The position numbers and the translations under genes are program-made. Source: Dendrocalamus latiflorus (taxonomy: Eukaryota > Streptophyta > Magnoliopsida > Poales > Poaceae). From it: a DNA stretch of 64,000 bases. Of the stretch, positions 1 to 9,900 are shown in pieces (the stretch's first letter is position 1; the number at the start of each line of letters is the position of its first letter). The stretch is from the NCBI GenBank assembly GCA_017311315.1, contig CM029634.1, positions 25,337,339 through 25,401,338 on the forward strand, written 5' to 3'. The notes below the pieces were generated by a model. The model saw only the letters and a program-made list of their open reading frames with translations. It made no database searches and had not been told where the DNA came from.

Positions 1-426
1 TTTGTAAATTTTGCACCAACGTGTTAATTTTTTCAGAGATTAAAAGTGTACAGTATAATGCTTCTGTATAATGAATTATTTTAGAATAATTACAGTTTCC
101 GCTGCAAAAGTTAATGTTGATTGATTTTTCATTATTAAATTCGAACCAACGGGAGAATTTAATTTTGGAAAAATAGATATAATTTCCAGAGATTTATGAT
201 ATTGTTATTTTCTGACCAACGTTGATAATAACAGTATTATAATTTTTTAATTGATGATTTTATGCATTATTTCTATTTCTGTCCAACGGTGATGTAGATT
301 TAATGTATAGATAAAATTGATTTAATTGTATGTCGTATTTTTGACCAACGTTGGAAATAAGGCATATAATTTTACTGTTATGTTCTCACTGTATATGAAT
401 TGTATTTTTCAGGCGGATACAACTTG
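1..426 (+). repeat. Copia 5' leader with spaced CCAACG repeats
   Basis: This AT-rich leader before gag has CCAACG at 16, 146, 216, 283 and 345. Intervals are about 130, 70, 67 and 62 bases, suggesting a degenerate repeat of about 65 bases with one copy lost. Flanking words such as AATTTT and CAGAGATT recur near several copies. A pyrimidine tract ending in CAG at 403-411 precedes the gag start, so a spliced leader is possible. No primer-binding site is visible, so the LTR must lie further left. Confidence 0.6.
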
Positions 427-3137
427 ATGAGTTGTATCAGAGAGATCCCCACTCTCAAAGGAGATAATTATGGAGAGTGGAAGAAAAAGATAGACTTAGC
501 GTTTATCTTGGCTGAGATGGACTGGGTCCTCACTACAGCACGTCCCACTGAGCCTATGGCACCGGTGAGGGATCAAAATGAGGATGATACTGCTTGGCAG
601 AAAAGACAGAGGGATCATGCTCCCTTACAGATGTCTTATGATCTTGATCATAAGAAATGGACCACAGCCAACAAGAAATGTATGGCTGTGATAAAGAACA
701 CAATTGAGCCTGCAATTGTGGGCTCAATTGCAGAGTGTGACACTGTCACAGAGTACCTTGATAAGATAAAGAGTCAGTTCACTGGCTCTTCAAAGACTTA
801 TGCTACACAGCTGATTAAGCAGCTTGTGACAGAAAGGTACTCTGGCAGTGGCAGTGGCAGTGGCATAAGAGAGCACATACTAAGGATGAGCAACTTGGCA
901 TCTAAGCTTAAACCAATGGATTTGGCTCTCAAGGATGAGTTCCTTATTCATTTGGTTTTTGCTTCCTTACCCAAAGAGTTTGACACATTTGTTGTCAACT
1001 ACAATATGCAGCCCAAGAAATGGGACTTGGAAAAGTGCATAGCTATGTGTGTGCAAGAGGAGGAAAGAATTAAATCCTCACATGGTGGATCTATCAACTA
1101 TGTGAAGGATAACAATAAAAAGAACTTCAACAGTACCTCCTTCTCAAAGAACAAGGGAAAAGCCTCTGTCCATCAGTCTCAACAGAATAAATTTGCTGTA
1201 GACAAAGATCAGTGTCTTCACTGCAAGAAGATGGGACACTACAAGAAGAACTGTCCTGATTACTTAAAGATGATAATGGCAAAGAAAGGTGAGAACATTA
1301 TTATCTTTATAAATGAATGCCTGTATGTGCAATATTCGAAATCCACTTGGTGGATTGACTCAGGAGCAACTATTCATGTTGCTAATTCCTTACAGGGATT
1401 CCGTTCGACGAGGACTACGCAAAGAAACGAAAGATGCATTAAAGTTGCAAATGGAGTCCAAGCTGAAGTTGAAGCCGTTGGCGATCTTTCATTAGAGTTA
1501 GCTAATGGCTCCAATCTTTTACTTAGAGATGTCCTTTTTGTTCCCTCTTTACAGAGGAATTTGATTAGTGTTTCAAATTTAGACAAAGATGGTTATGATT
1601 GTAATTTTGGAAATGGCAAGTGTGAAATAATATTTAATAAAGAATGTGTTGGTCTTGCCATCTTACAGAATGAGCTTTATTTGTTATCATTATGTGATGA
1701 TGTGAATGTCGTATGCGATAATGGGAACGTCGCGTGCGAGAAAGTGATTGAATCCTCGTCTACGAATGTAAACAGAAAACGAAAGAGAACTCTAGATGAG
1801 TCGTTGAAATTATGGCACTGTCGTTTAGGCCATATTTCGAGGGGGAGAATAGAAAGACTAGTTAAGAATGATATTCTTCCTCCATTAGAGTTCTCAGACT
1901 TAGAACAATGCAGAGAATGCATTAAAGGAAAATATGTAAAGAAAATTTAGAAAGACGCCAAAAGAAGCACAGGAGTTCTACAAATTATTCACACAGATAT
2001 TTGTGGTCCTTTTCCTGTGAAAAGTGTGGATGGTTATGACTCGTTCATAACATTCACAGATGATTACTCCCGTTTTGGATATATTTATCCAATCAAAGAA
2101 AGAAATGAAGCCTTGGATAAATTCAAGATATTTAAGGCTGAAATTTAAAACCAACACGATTTAAAGATTAAGATAGTCCGATCTGATCGTGGGGGGGAGT
2201 ACTACGGTCGACATACCCCATATGGACAAGTTCCTGGACCTTTTGCAAGGTTTTTACAGGAAAATGGAATAGTGGCCCAGTATTCTACACCGGGCGAACC
2301 TCAGCAAAATGGAGTAGCTGAAAGACGCAACCGTACCCTGATGGATATGGTGCGAAGCATGATGAGCTACTCCACACTACCATTGAGTTTATGGATGGAG
2401 GCGTTGAAAACCGCCATTCATATTCTCAACAGAGTGCCTAGTAAGTCGGTGCCCAAAACACCGTACGAGATGTGGACAGGAAGAGTTCCCTCACTAAACC
2501 ACTTATGTGTGTGGGGGAGTCCTGCTGAGGCTAAAGTATTTAACCCAAACCTTGGGAAGCTTGATCCCAAAACAGTAAGTTGCCATTTCATTGGCTACCC
2601 TGAAAAGTCAAAAGGGTTTCGTTTCTACTATCCAGATAGATATACAAAATTTGTAGAAACGAGACACGCTGTCTTAGAGGATGAAATGATGAGAGGAAGT
2701 ATGGTGGCTCGTGAGATTGATCTTGAAGAGAAGCGGGTGTATGCGCCCACTCCGATGATTCAAGAGCCATTCTTCACACTACCTGCTGTCGCTGCACCGA
2801 CGGTGCAAGACACTGTGGTGCCAGCACCTGTTATTGTTCCTCGTGTGGCAACAATGAATGATAATGAGGAACCTGTTCTTCAGGATCCTATAGAACCTAT
2901 TGCCACAGATGAGGGGGAGCAACAGCAGCCTCAAACAGAAGGTGTACCAAATGAGGAGGCCCCGAGGAGGTCTCAAAGAGTAAGAAGATCAGCTATTTCT
3001 GATGATTATCAGATTTATCATACAGAGGAATTTCAAATGGAGGATGATCCCACCTCATTTGAAGAAGCCATGAGAAGCGAAAATTCCTCAAAATGGCTTG
3101 AGACCATGGAAGAGGAAATGAGGTCCATGAAGACTAA
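427..3137 (+). pseudogene. Copia gag-protease-integrase, 5' part of broken polyprotein
   Basis: The frame is read from ATG at 427; the frame is open from 400 but without an earlier ATG. Visible in order are a gag core, a CX2CX4HX4C zinc knuckle near residue 262, the protease DSG motif near residue 310, the integrase HHCC zinc finger (1805-1930), and the integrase core with Asp at about 1996 and 2053 and a Glu in the NGVAERRNR region near 2320. Stops interrupt the frame at 1948-1950 (TAG) and 2146-2148 (TAA), with the same frame reading on after each. The frame is cut at 3137 by the CACTA element. It would have encoded the capsid and enzymes for cytoplasmic reverse transcription and nuclear integration. 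Decay is by point substitution, so it was probably active in the not very distant past. Confidence 0.9.
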
Positions 3138-3164
3138 CACTACTATAAAATGGCTATACTGGAC

Positions 3165-3410
3165 GCTACATTACAGACGGTTTATACGGAACCGTCTGTG
3201 ATTAAACTTTCACAGACGGTTTATACTCGCAACCGTCTGTGATATTTTCACAGACGGTTATTAACACGAACCGTCTGTGATAATTGAAACATCACAGACG
3301 GTTTATATTAAGAACCGTCTATGAACTTTCACAGACGGTTCTTAATACGAACCGTCTGTGATAATCTGGACAACACAGACGGTTCATGTTAATAACCGTC
3401 TCTAAAAATC
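3165..3410. repeat. CACTA 5' subterminal repeat array
   Basis: About six pairs of ACAGACGGTT and its reverse complement AACCGTCTGT are arranged as short palindromes separated by AT-rich spacers. Each pair can form a small stem. They are probable binding sites for the element's DNA-binding protein, by analogy with known CACTA elements. Confidence 0.85.
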
Positions 3411-4000
3411 ACATGTCACCAATAATTGGCGAATACCCAGGATTTCTATCTCGACCGTCCGTTCTCTCCACATCGAATGGCAGGCAGCAGTTTCACCCAC
3501 TACTCAGCCCTTATTAATAACCCCATCGACCTTTCCAGTGGTACTAGTCACGCGTGAGTTCATCCACTAGCTAGCTTCCCCTCCGCTGTGAGCTAGCGCC
3601 TCCGTCACGGCACAGCGGGCGGCTGGACAACACACTCTTGCCGTAAATGTCGTAAGTGTGTCTTGTTCAGACGCACCGTTGTGCCATGAAGGGTTCGTTA
3701 GCTTGTTATTCTGTAATAGATCGATCTGAATGTGTTGTTGTGCTTCCTTCATGCATCTCCCCTCCGCTATGAGCTAGCGCTTCCATCGCGGCACGGCGGG
3801 TGGTTGGACAACACACTCTTGCTGTAAGTGTCGTAAGTGTGTCTTGTTCAACCGCACCGTCGTGCCATGAAGGGATCGTTAGCTTGTTATCCTGTAATAG
3901 ATCTGAATGTGTTGTTATGCTTGTGTCTGTATTTCTTGTTCCTCCACAACGCCGACTACAACCAACACACTCTTGCCGTAAGTGTGTCTTGTTCAGCAAA
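3411..4000. repeat. CACTA internal module, first copy, with a tandem duplicate
   Basis: The block from CACCAATAATTGGCGAATACC to about 3720 recurs with small changes at about 5325-5650. Within it, the stretch 3571-3710 (CTCCGCTGTGAGCTAGCGCC onward) is repeated at 3762-3895. It contains no credible coding frame; the short open frames differ between copies. It looks like module duplication inside the 5' arm of the element. Confidence 0.75.
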
Positions 4001-4256
4001 TCACAGACGGTTTTGTAAAACCGTCTGTAATGTAAACTATTACAGACGGTTTTAATTTGAAGGCCGTCTGTGGTATTTGTGGCGGGAAAAAGAGTATCAC
4101 AGACGGTTCTTATTGCTGAACCGTCTGTGATAATGGAATATCACAGACGGTTTTTAATTAAAAACCGTCTGTGTTGTGTCGACTATCACAGCCGGTTGTT
4201 GTTAAGAACCGTCTGGGAATGTTCACAGACGGTTTTTCACAAGAACCGGCTGTGAT
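4001..4256. repeat. CACTA subterminal-type repeat array, second block
   Basis: It has five or six palindromic pairs of the ACAGACGGTT motif with AT-rich spacers, like the first array but several hundred bases inside the element. Some copies are mutated (for example ACAGCCGGTT near 4188). Confidence 0.8.
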
Positions 4257-4370
4257 GTCCCTTTGTCTGTCATATTCTAGATCAGAGGTTAATATATAAG
4301 TACACATTGCTTCTAATAACTTAACTACAGAAGTACTTAGACAAGAGATCATAAATTAAAGGCAAATTTA

Positions 4371-4931
4371 TTAATTATAATTAGAGGCAAATTTATTACA
4401 AAAGTCACACAGGTAAAGAGTTTCCCAGATTGTATTCTTTTGGGCTTCGTAAGCTTCTTCTTCAACTTGGGGACTTGGAGGATCAGCCGCTAAATTCTCG
4501 AATGCCGTTAAGATTGCCCTTGTCCTCAGCACTTCCTCATGCAGCCTGGGCAAATGATCAGCAGCATCCATAATGTCGTAGAGGATAGCATGAAAAGATT
4601 CCTCAGAATCTGCCGTTTCTGCTTGATCGGCAAGGCTATCCATCAGTCTCTGCAATGCGTGTAGAGCTTCTTCCGCATTGCGCACATTGTGGAGAAGAAC
4701 CAGGGTGAGGGCTGTTTCCCTTTATTGAGCGGCAGCGAGACGCCTCCGTCGACGGCGGAGGATCAGGTCAAGCTGACGGATGCAAGAAAGTCGGGGAAGG
4801 AGAGCAGGGCGAGTGCGGAGAAGCTGCTCCAGATGCAAATTGCTGGCCGCCTGTGTAAGGTTCCGGCCGAACAATTCGTGATGAACAGATGAGAGGAAGG
4901 AGATGATCACAAGAACAGTAGTAGAAGCCAT
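4371..4931 (-). pseudogene. Small minus-strand reading frame of unknown function inside the CACTA
   Basis: Reading leftward from ATG at 4931, a frame of 69 codons stops at TAA (4719-4721) and then continues open in the same frame to 4371. With that one codon read through it would be about 186 residues. The N-terminus (MASTTVLVIISFLSSVHHEL) is hydrophobic and resembles a signal peptide. The rest is rich in Leu, Glu, Ala and Arg and looks helical, with a Cys-X2-Cys near the C-terminus. An AT-rich stretch near 4970-4980 could act as a promoter. I do not recognise the family. It could be a captured host gene fragment or an accessory gene of this CACTA lineage. The 3' end resembles part of the hairpin at 5808-6147. 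Confidence 0.5.
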
Positions 4932-4984
4932 GTTGTATTGTACGTACGTAGAAGAGACCTAGATTAGGCGCGCATATTTAACCT

Positions 4985-5330
4985 TTAGCACAGACGGTTC
5001 GTATACCCAAACATTAATGATATAGACGCTTCGTATACCCAAACGTTAACTAGACGATCGAAACACAAAGCGTTCTGGCATCGAAACACGCGCGAAGCGT
5101 TCTGGTATGAAGCTTATGACAGACGGTTTATACGGGTAACCGTCTGTGATATTGTCACAGTCGGTTATTAACACGAACCGTCTGTGATAATTGAGACATC
5201 ACAGACGGTTCGTATTAAGAACCGTCTGTGAAGTTTCACAGACGGTTCTTAATTCAAACCGTCTGTGATAATCTTGCCAACACAGATGGTTCGTGTAACA
5301 AACCGTCTGTGATAATCACAGGTCACCAAT
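4985..5330. repeat. CACTA repeat array, third block
   Basis: Palindromic ACAGACGGTT pairs run from about 5111 to 5315. Before them are degraded copies with partly repeated words such as TCGTATACCCAAACRTTAA (4999 and 5031) and GAAGCGTTCTGG (5095). The block leads into the second copy of the internal module. Confidence 0.75.
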
Positions 5331-5760
5331 AATTGTTGACCAATAATTGGTGTATACCCAGGATTTCGATCTCGACCGTCCATTCTCTCCACATGGAATG
5401 GCAGGCAGCAGTTCCTCCCACTACTCAGCCCTTATTAATAACCCCATCTACCTTTCCAGCGGTACTAGTCACGCGTGAGTTCATCCACTATCTAGCTTCC
5501 TTCATGCATCTCCCGTCCGCTATGAGCTAGCGCCTCCGTCGCGGCACGGCGGGCGGCTGGACAACACACTCTTACCGTAAGTGTCGTAAGTGTGTCTTTG
5601 TTCAGACGCACCGTCGTGCCATGAAGGGTTCGTTAGCTGTAATAGATTTGAATGTGTTGTTGTGATTGCCTCTGTATTTGATTGTTTTCAGAGGGTATGG
5701 GTAACATTATTTTATTTGCTTGCTTGCCTCTGTATTTGCATGTTTCTCGACGATGCCGAC
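5325..5760. repeat. CACTA internal module, second copy
   Basis: This is a near-duplicate of 3411-3720, including the GGCAGGCAGCAG and CTAGTCACGCGTGAG words, followed by another copy of the 3571-3710 and 3762-3895 unit at about 5505-5635. No coding frame is conserved between the copies. Confidence 0.75.
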
Positions 5761-5807
5761 TACTGCCGAGATGTGATGTCCACTCCAACAATCCTTCTTT
5801 TTCCTGC

Positions 5808-6147
5808 AAAATTCAAGGCAATTTTATTACAAAAGTTCAAAAAAAGACATTCCCAGATTCTTCGGTGAGCAGCCGACTTCTTCGGTGAGCGACTATCCAT
5901 CTGCCTCTTTCCACTCCTTTTCTTCATCTCTGGTCTCTGGATCACGTACGCCAGTAGCGATGATTCAGTAGTAGATGAATCGTCGCTACTGGCGTACGTG
6001 ATACAGAGACCAGAGATGTAGAAAAGTAGTGGGAAGAAGCAGATGGATAGTCGCTCACCGAAGAAGTCGGCTATGTCGGCTGCTCAACGAAGAATCTGGA
6101 AATGTCTTTTCTTTGCACTATTGTAATAAAATTGCTTTGAATTTTTT
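5808..6147. repeat. Long hairpin 1 inside the CACTA (arms of about 160 bases)
   Basis: The left arm (about 5808-5967) and right arm (about 5976-6147) are inverted copies with roughly 90 percent identity and one 6-base insertion. The loop is about 8 bases. The outer part of the arms resembles the 3' end of the small minus-strand frame at 4371-4440 (shared words TTTATTACAAAAGT and TCCCAGATT). A transcript in either direction would fold into a long imperfect stem of a kind that Dicer-like enzymes cut. Transcription is not shown by the sequence. Confidence 0.85.
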
Positions 6148-6154
6148 CGAAAAA

Positions 6155-6400
6155 GATGAACTGTTTCGTCAGGTCATGACTGCCAACTCGAAGCATATAT
6201 AGCATAGCATTCGAGGCACATCCGAGGCCTGCAGCTGTGTCTTGAGGAATGCCAAGACCTGACCTTCAGATGTGGCAGCCACATCTGAAGACCAGCTCTT
6301 GGCATTCCTCAGGACACAGCAGCAGGCCTCGGATGTGCCTCGAATGCTATGCTATATATGCTTCGAGTTGGCAGTCATGCGCCTGACGAAACAGTTCATC
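6155..6400. repeat. Long hairpin 2 inside the CACTA (arms of about 120 bases)
   Basis: The left arm begins GATGAACTGTTTCGTCAG at 6155 and its exact complement ends at 6400. The centre is at 6277 with an essentially absent loop (CTTCAGATGTGGC, A, GCCACATCTGAAG). A few mismatches and small bulges interrupt the stem, which is the look of a microRNA or siRNA precursor. It lies eight bases from hairpin 1. From memory the mature rice miR820 sequence is not present here. Confidence 0.85.
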
Positions 6401-6407
6401 CATAACT

Positions 6408-6655
6408 ATCACAGACGGTTTGTAGTGTAAACCGTCTGTGAAGAACTATCACAGACGGTTCTATACACGAACCGTCTGTGATACGCATAAATCACAGACG
6501 GTTGATATTTCGAACCGTCTGTGATATTATGTACATCACAGACGGTTAATATTAATAACCGTCGGTGATACTTCACAGACGGGTATTAATACGAACCGTC
6601 TGTGATATATAATTTTCACAGACCGTTTGTAGTTGGAACCGTCTGTGATATTCTG
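6408..6655. repeat. CACTA repeat array, fourth block
   Basis: It holds five palindromic pairs of ACAGACGGTT with AT-rich spacers, directly right of the two hairpins and upstream of the transposase gene. Single copies are mutated (ACAGACCGTT near 6618, CCGTCGGTG near 6560). Confidence 0.8.
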
Positions 6656-6783
6656 CGTAGTATTAATTACTTGGCGTACTTGCTTGAAGGATGTCGACAC
6701 CGATCTGTCTTCATTGCGCTGCATCGGTGGGGCAAGGCGGCCGGCTTTAGGGAGTTGGGGGTGAAAAAATATCACCGTCTTCT

Positions 6784-6905
6784 TATTGATCTGATCAGAG
6801 GTTAGCATACTCAATTACTTAACATTCTTAGTGATCTGATCAGAGATTAGTATTCAATTACTTAACATTCTTAGTGATCTGATCAGAGGTTAGTAGTAGA
6901 GGTAA
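6784..6905 (+). repeat. Short tandem repeat upstream of the transposase gene
   Basis: The unit TGATCTGATCAGAGGTTAG plus CAATTACTTAACATTCTTAG occurs about two and a half times with a period near 50 bases. TGATCTGATCA is itself nearly palindromic. It sits immediately before the transposase start, so it may belong to the promoter or 5' leader. A related GATCAGAGGTTAAT word occurs at 4280. Confidence 0.6.
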
Positions 6906-6945
6906 TAATCATTTTTGACACCCATTTGTCACTTGTGTAGCATAG

Positions 6946-9900
6946 ATGGACCGAAGCTGGATGTATATTGAGAACCGTGTGAGTGAAGAGTACATTACTG
7001 GCGTGTCTGCCTTTAGAAGGGCGGCCGAGCTGGATATGTTGAAGAAGGGGATGAAATATATGTATTTCCCATGTATTGATTGTGATAATCTCAAGATGTT
7101 TAGCAACTCAGCGCAGATTGAAGCTCACTTGATTCGAAGGGGTTTCAGAAAAGGGTACAAATGTTGGACTAGTCACGGTGAAGAGAATAGTACACAAGAA
7201 GATAGTTATGACATAGCCGAGGGAGACAACGATATGCCAGTTGTGGACTGTTCTTTCGATCATGAGGATAGGTCGCAGGATGACAATCTGGATCAGATGT
7301 TACGTGATGCAGAAGGGAACTATAGTGAGAGAGAGTTTGGTAAATTCGAGGGCTTGATGGAGGACTCCGAGAAACCTTTGTTCCCGGGCTGCAAGCCGCA
7401 ATACACGAGGTTGTCATCAGTTCTAGAACTGCTAAAATTGAAGGCAAGCAATGGTTGGTCCGACAAGAGTTTTACGGCATTATTAGGTCTCCTAGTGGAC
7501 ATGCTTCCAACGGGAAATGTGTTGCCGAGAACCACCTACCAAGCCAAGAAGATTCTTTGTCCATTAGGAATGGAAGTAGAAAGAATACATGCATGTCGGA
7601 ATGATTGTATCCTGTACCGTAAAGAGTATGCTAGCTTACATGTTTGTCCGGTGTGTAAAGCATCCCGATACAAGCGTAAAAATGACTCTGATGATGGGAA
7701 GGGCATCGAGGTGAAGCAAGGACCTCCTGCTAAGGTGATGTGGTATCTTCCTGTAATCCCCGTTTGAAGCGTTTATTTGCAAACCGCAAGGATGCAAGAT
7801 TGATGCGTTGGCACTGCGAGCAGCGTAAGAAAGACGGAATGATAAGACATGTTGCTGATTCTGCCCAGTGGAGGAACATCGATAGGATGTTTGTAGATTT
7901 CGGTGTGGAACCGAGAAATATAAGGTTTGGGTTGAGTACAAATGGAATGAATCCTTTTGGTAACATGAGCAGCCGACATAGCACCTGGCCCGTGACTCTG
8001 TGCATGTACAACCTTCCTCCTTGGCTGTGTATGAAGCGAAAATATATTTTGATGTCAGTACTTATCCAAGGGCCGAAGCAACCTGGCAACGATATTGATG
8101 TGTTCCTAGCCCCATTGGTGGAAGATCTTGCAATACTGTGGAATGAAGGGGTACATGTATGAGATGCGGACAAACGAGAGAACTTCACTCTACGGGCCAT
8201 GTTGTTCTGCACCATTAATGATTTTCCTGCCCTTGGTAACCTGTCAGGGTTGAGTATAAAAGGAGCCAAAGCGTGTCCGCACTGCTTAGATTATACCGAG
8301 AGTGTGTGGTTGAACAACTCGCGAAAAACTGTGTACATGCGTCACCGTAGGTTCCTTCCAAAGTATCACCCATACCGCAAGATTAAGAAACAATTTGACG
8401 GAAAAAAAGAGGATGACTCAGTACCAAGACCTTTTAGCGGGAAAGAGGTGTATGATATGGTCAAGGATATAAATGTTGTGTTTGGAAAGGGACGTAAATT
8501 GAGGAAGAACATGTGGAAAAAGATGTCAATATTTTGGGACTTGCCTTATTGGGAGCACTTAGAAGTTCGCAATTGCATCGATGTCATGCACGTAGAGAAG
8601 TGTGAGACCCCGGAGTAGAAACTCCTGGACTCCCTGTGCATTACAGTACTAGTCCCAGATCAACGCTAGTACACACAGTTCAAACAGAAAAGATGATACA
8701 TTGCCAACAACGCTTTATTATCATAATCGAGATTACAGACCTCGAAGTCTTTATTACAAATGAGGTTTTAAGACCTCACACCAAACAGAAAATTACAGCG
8801 GAAGCAAAAAGAAACTAAAGCAAGACCCATCAATACGCCACAGGCAATTGACTGGGGAAACGCAACCTAGAAGTCCGGAAAGCCTTCGACGAATCCATCC
8901 ACGAAGTAGTCGTAGTCCACCTCTTGAGCTTCGATCTCCTCTGAGAGTTAAATTGAAGTGTAGCACGTGAGTACATGAATGTACTCCGCAAGTCTTGGGA
9001 AAGATGCATAGATGCAGGGCTTAACAAAGGAAGGCTATATGGTTCTTTTGCGAAAGTCAGCATTTTATTTCAAACTTTCCTATTATTTCAAAGCCATTTG
9101 TTAAACATCTTGTTTTCAATAATTGAAAATAGATAAATAATCTTAGTGAAGGTTAAACCACCAACACTAATATCTCAGGCTATCTGCCAACTTTCAAAAC
9201 TCAGGTTAAACCACCTGATCTGGTTACACCACCAGATTTAAATCACGAGAGTTATACCACTCTCAAGTTTGACAAACCATTTTATTTTGAAATCAAAATC
9301 AAACTTCTACCATGTGAATGCATTCCTTGCCCGCCCTTGACCGTGGGCACGGCTATTCGAATAGTTTTTACTCTGCAGAGTTTGTACACTTTACCCACAA
9401 GAGATAAATTATCTTAATAGTCAACATGCTTCCTTTGGCATGAGACCCAGATAAAATATCACAAAGCCTTTCACCTACTCCAGTATAGCTAGATACCACC
9501 CGCTAAGGTTTCACCACAACTCGAATCCACGAGTCGGAGCCCCCTCTTGCGCCGTATGAGTACAGTAAACCCTGTCCCTCACTATGAGTAACCAGTACAC
9601 CCTGGCACTCAATACACCACTGGTGATATCTAAACTACACCTTTATAGGTTAGTTAGCTAGGTCGTACCCATATAGACTTGTGGTTGCACTGTTTTGCTC
9701 AGTTTGGACAAACACAAGCGTCGGTCCTTAAACGACCAGGGTGGTTCATTCACAATTCCAAAAATTCTCGTGCTAACTGCACCAGCCAAACCTTCCATCC
9801 ACCCTTGTCAACTTTTCTTTTGAACTTCATTTTTATTTTCAAATTAACAGTGGTAACATCCATTACCACTTTTCAAACAAATCATTTAACAATGGTAACA

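Noticed and set aside
6155..6400. Possible miR820 precursor
   Set aside because: The remembered mature miR820 sequence is absent from both arms; only the arrangement (hairpin in a CACTA) is similar.
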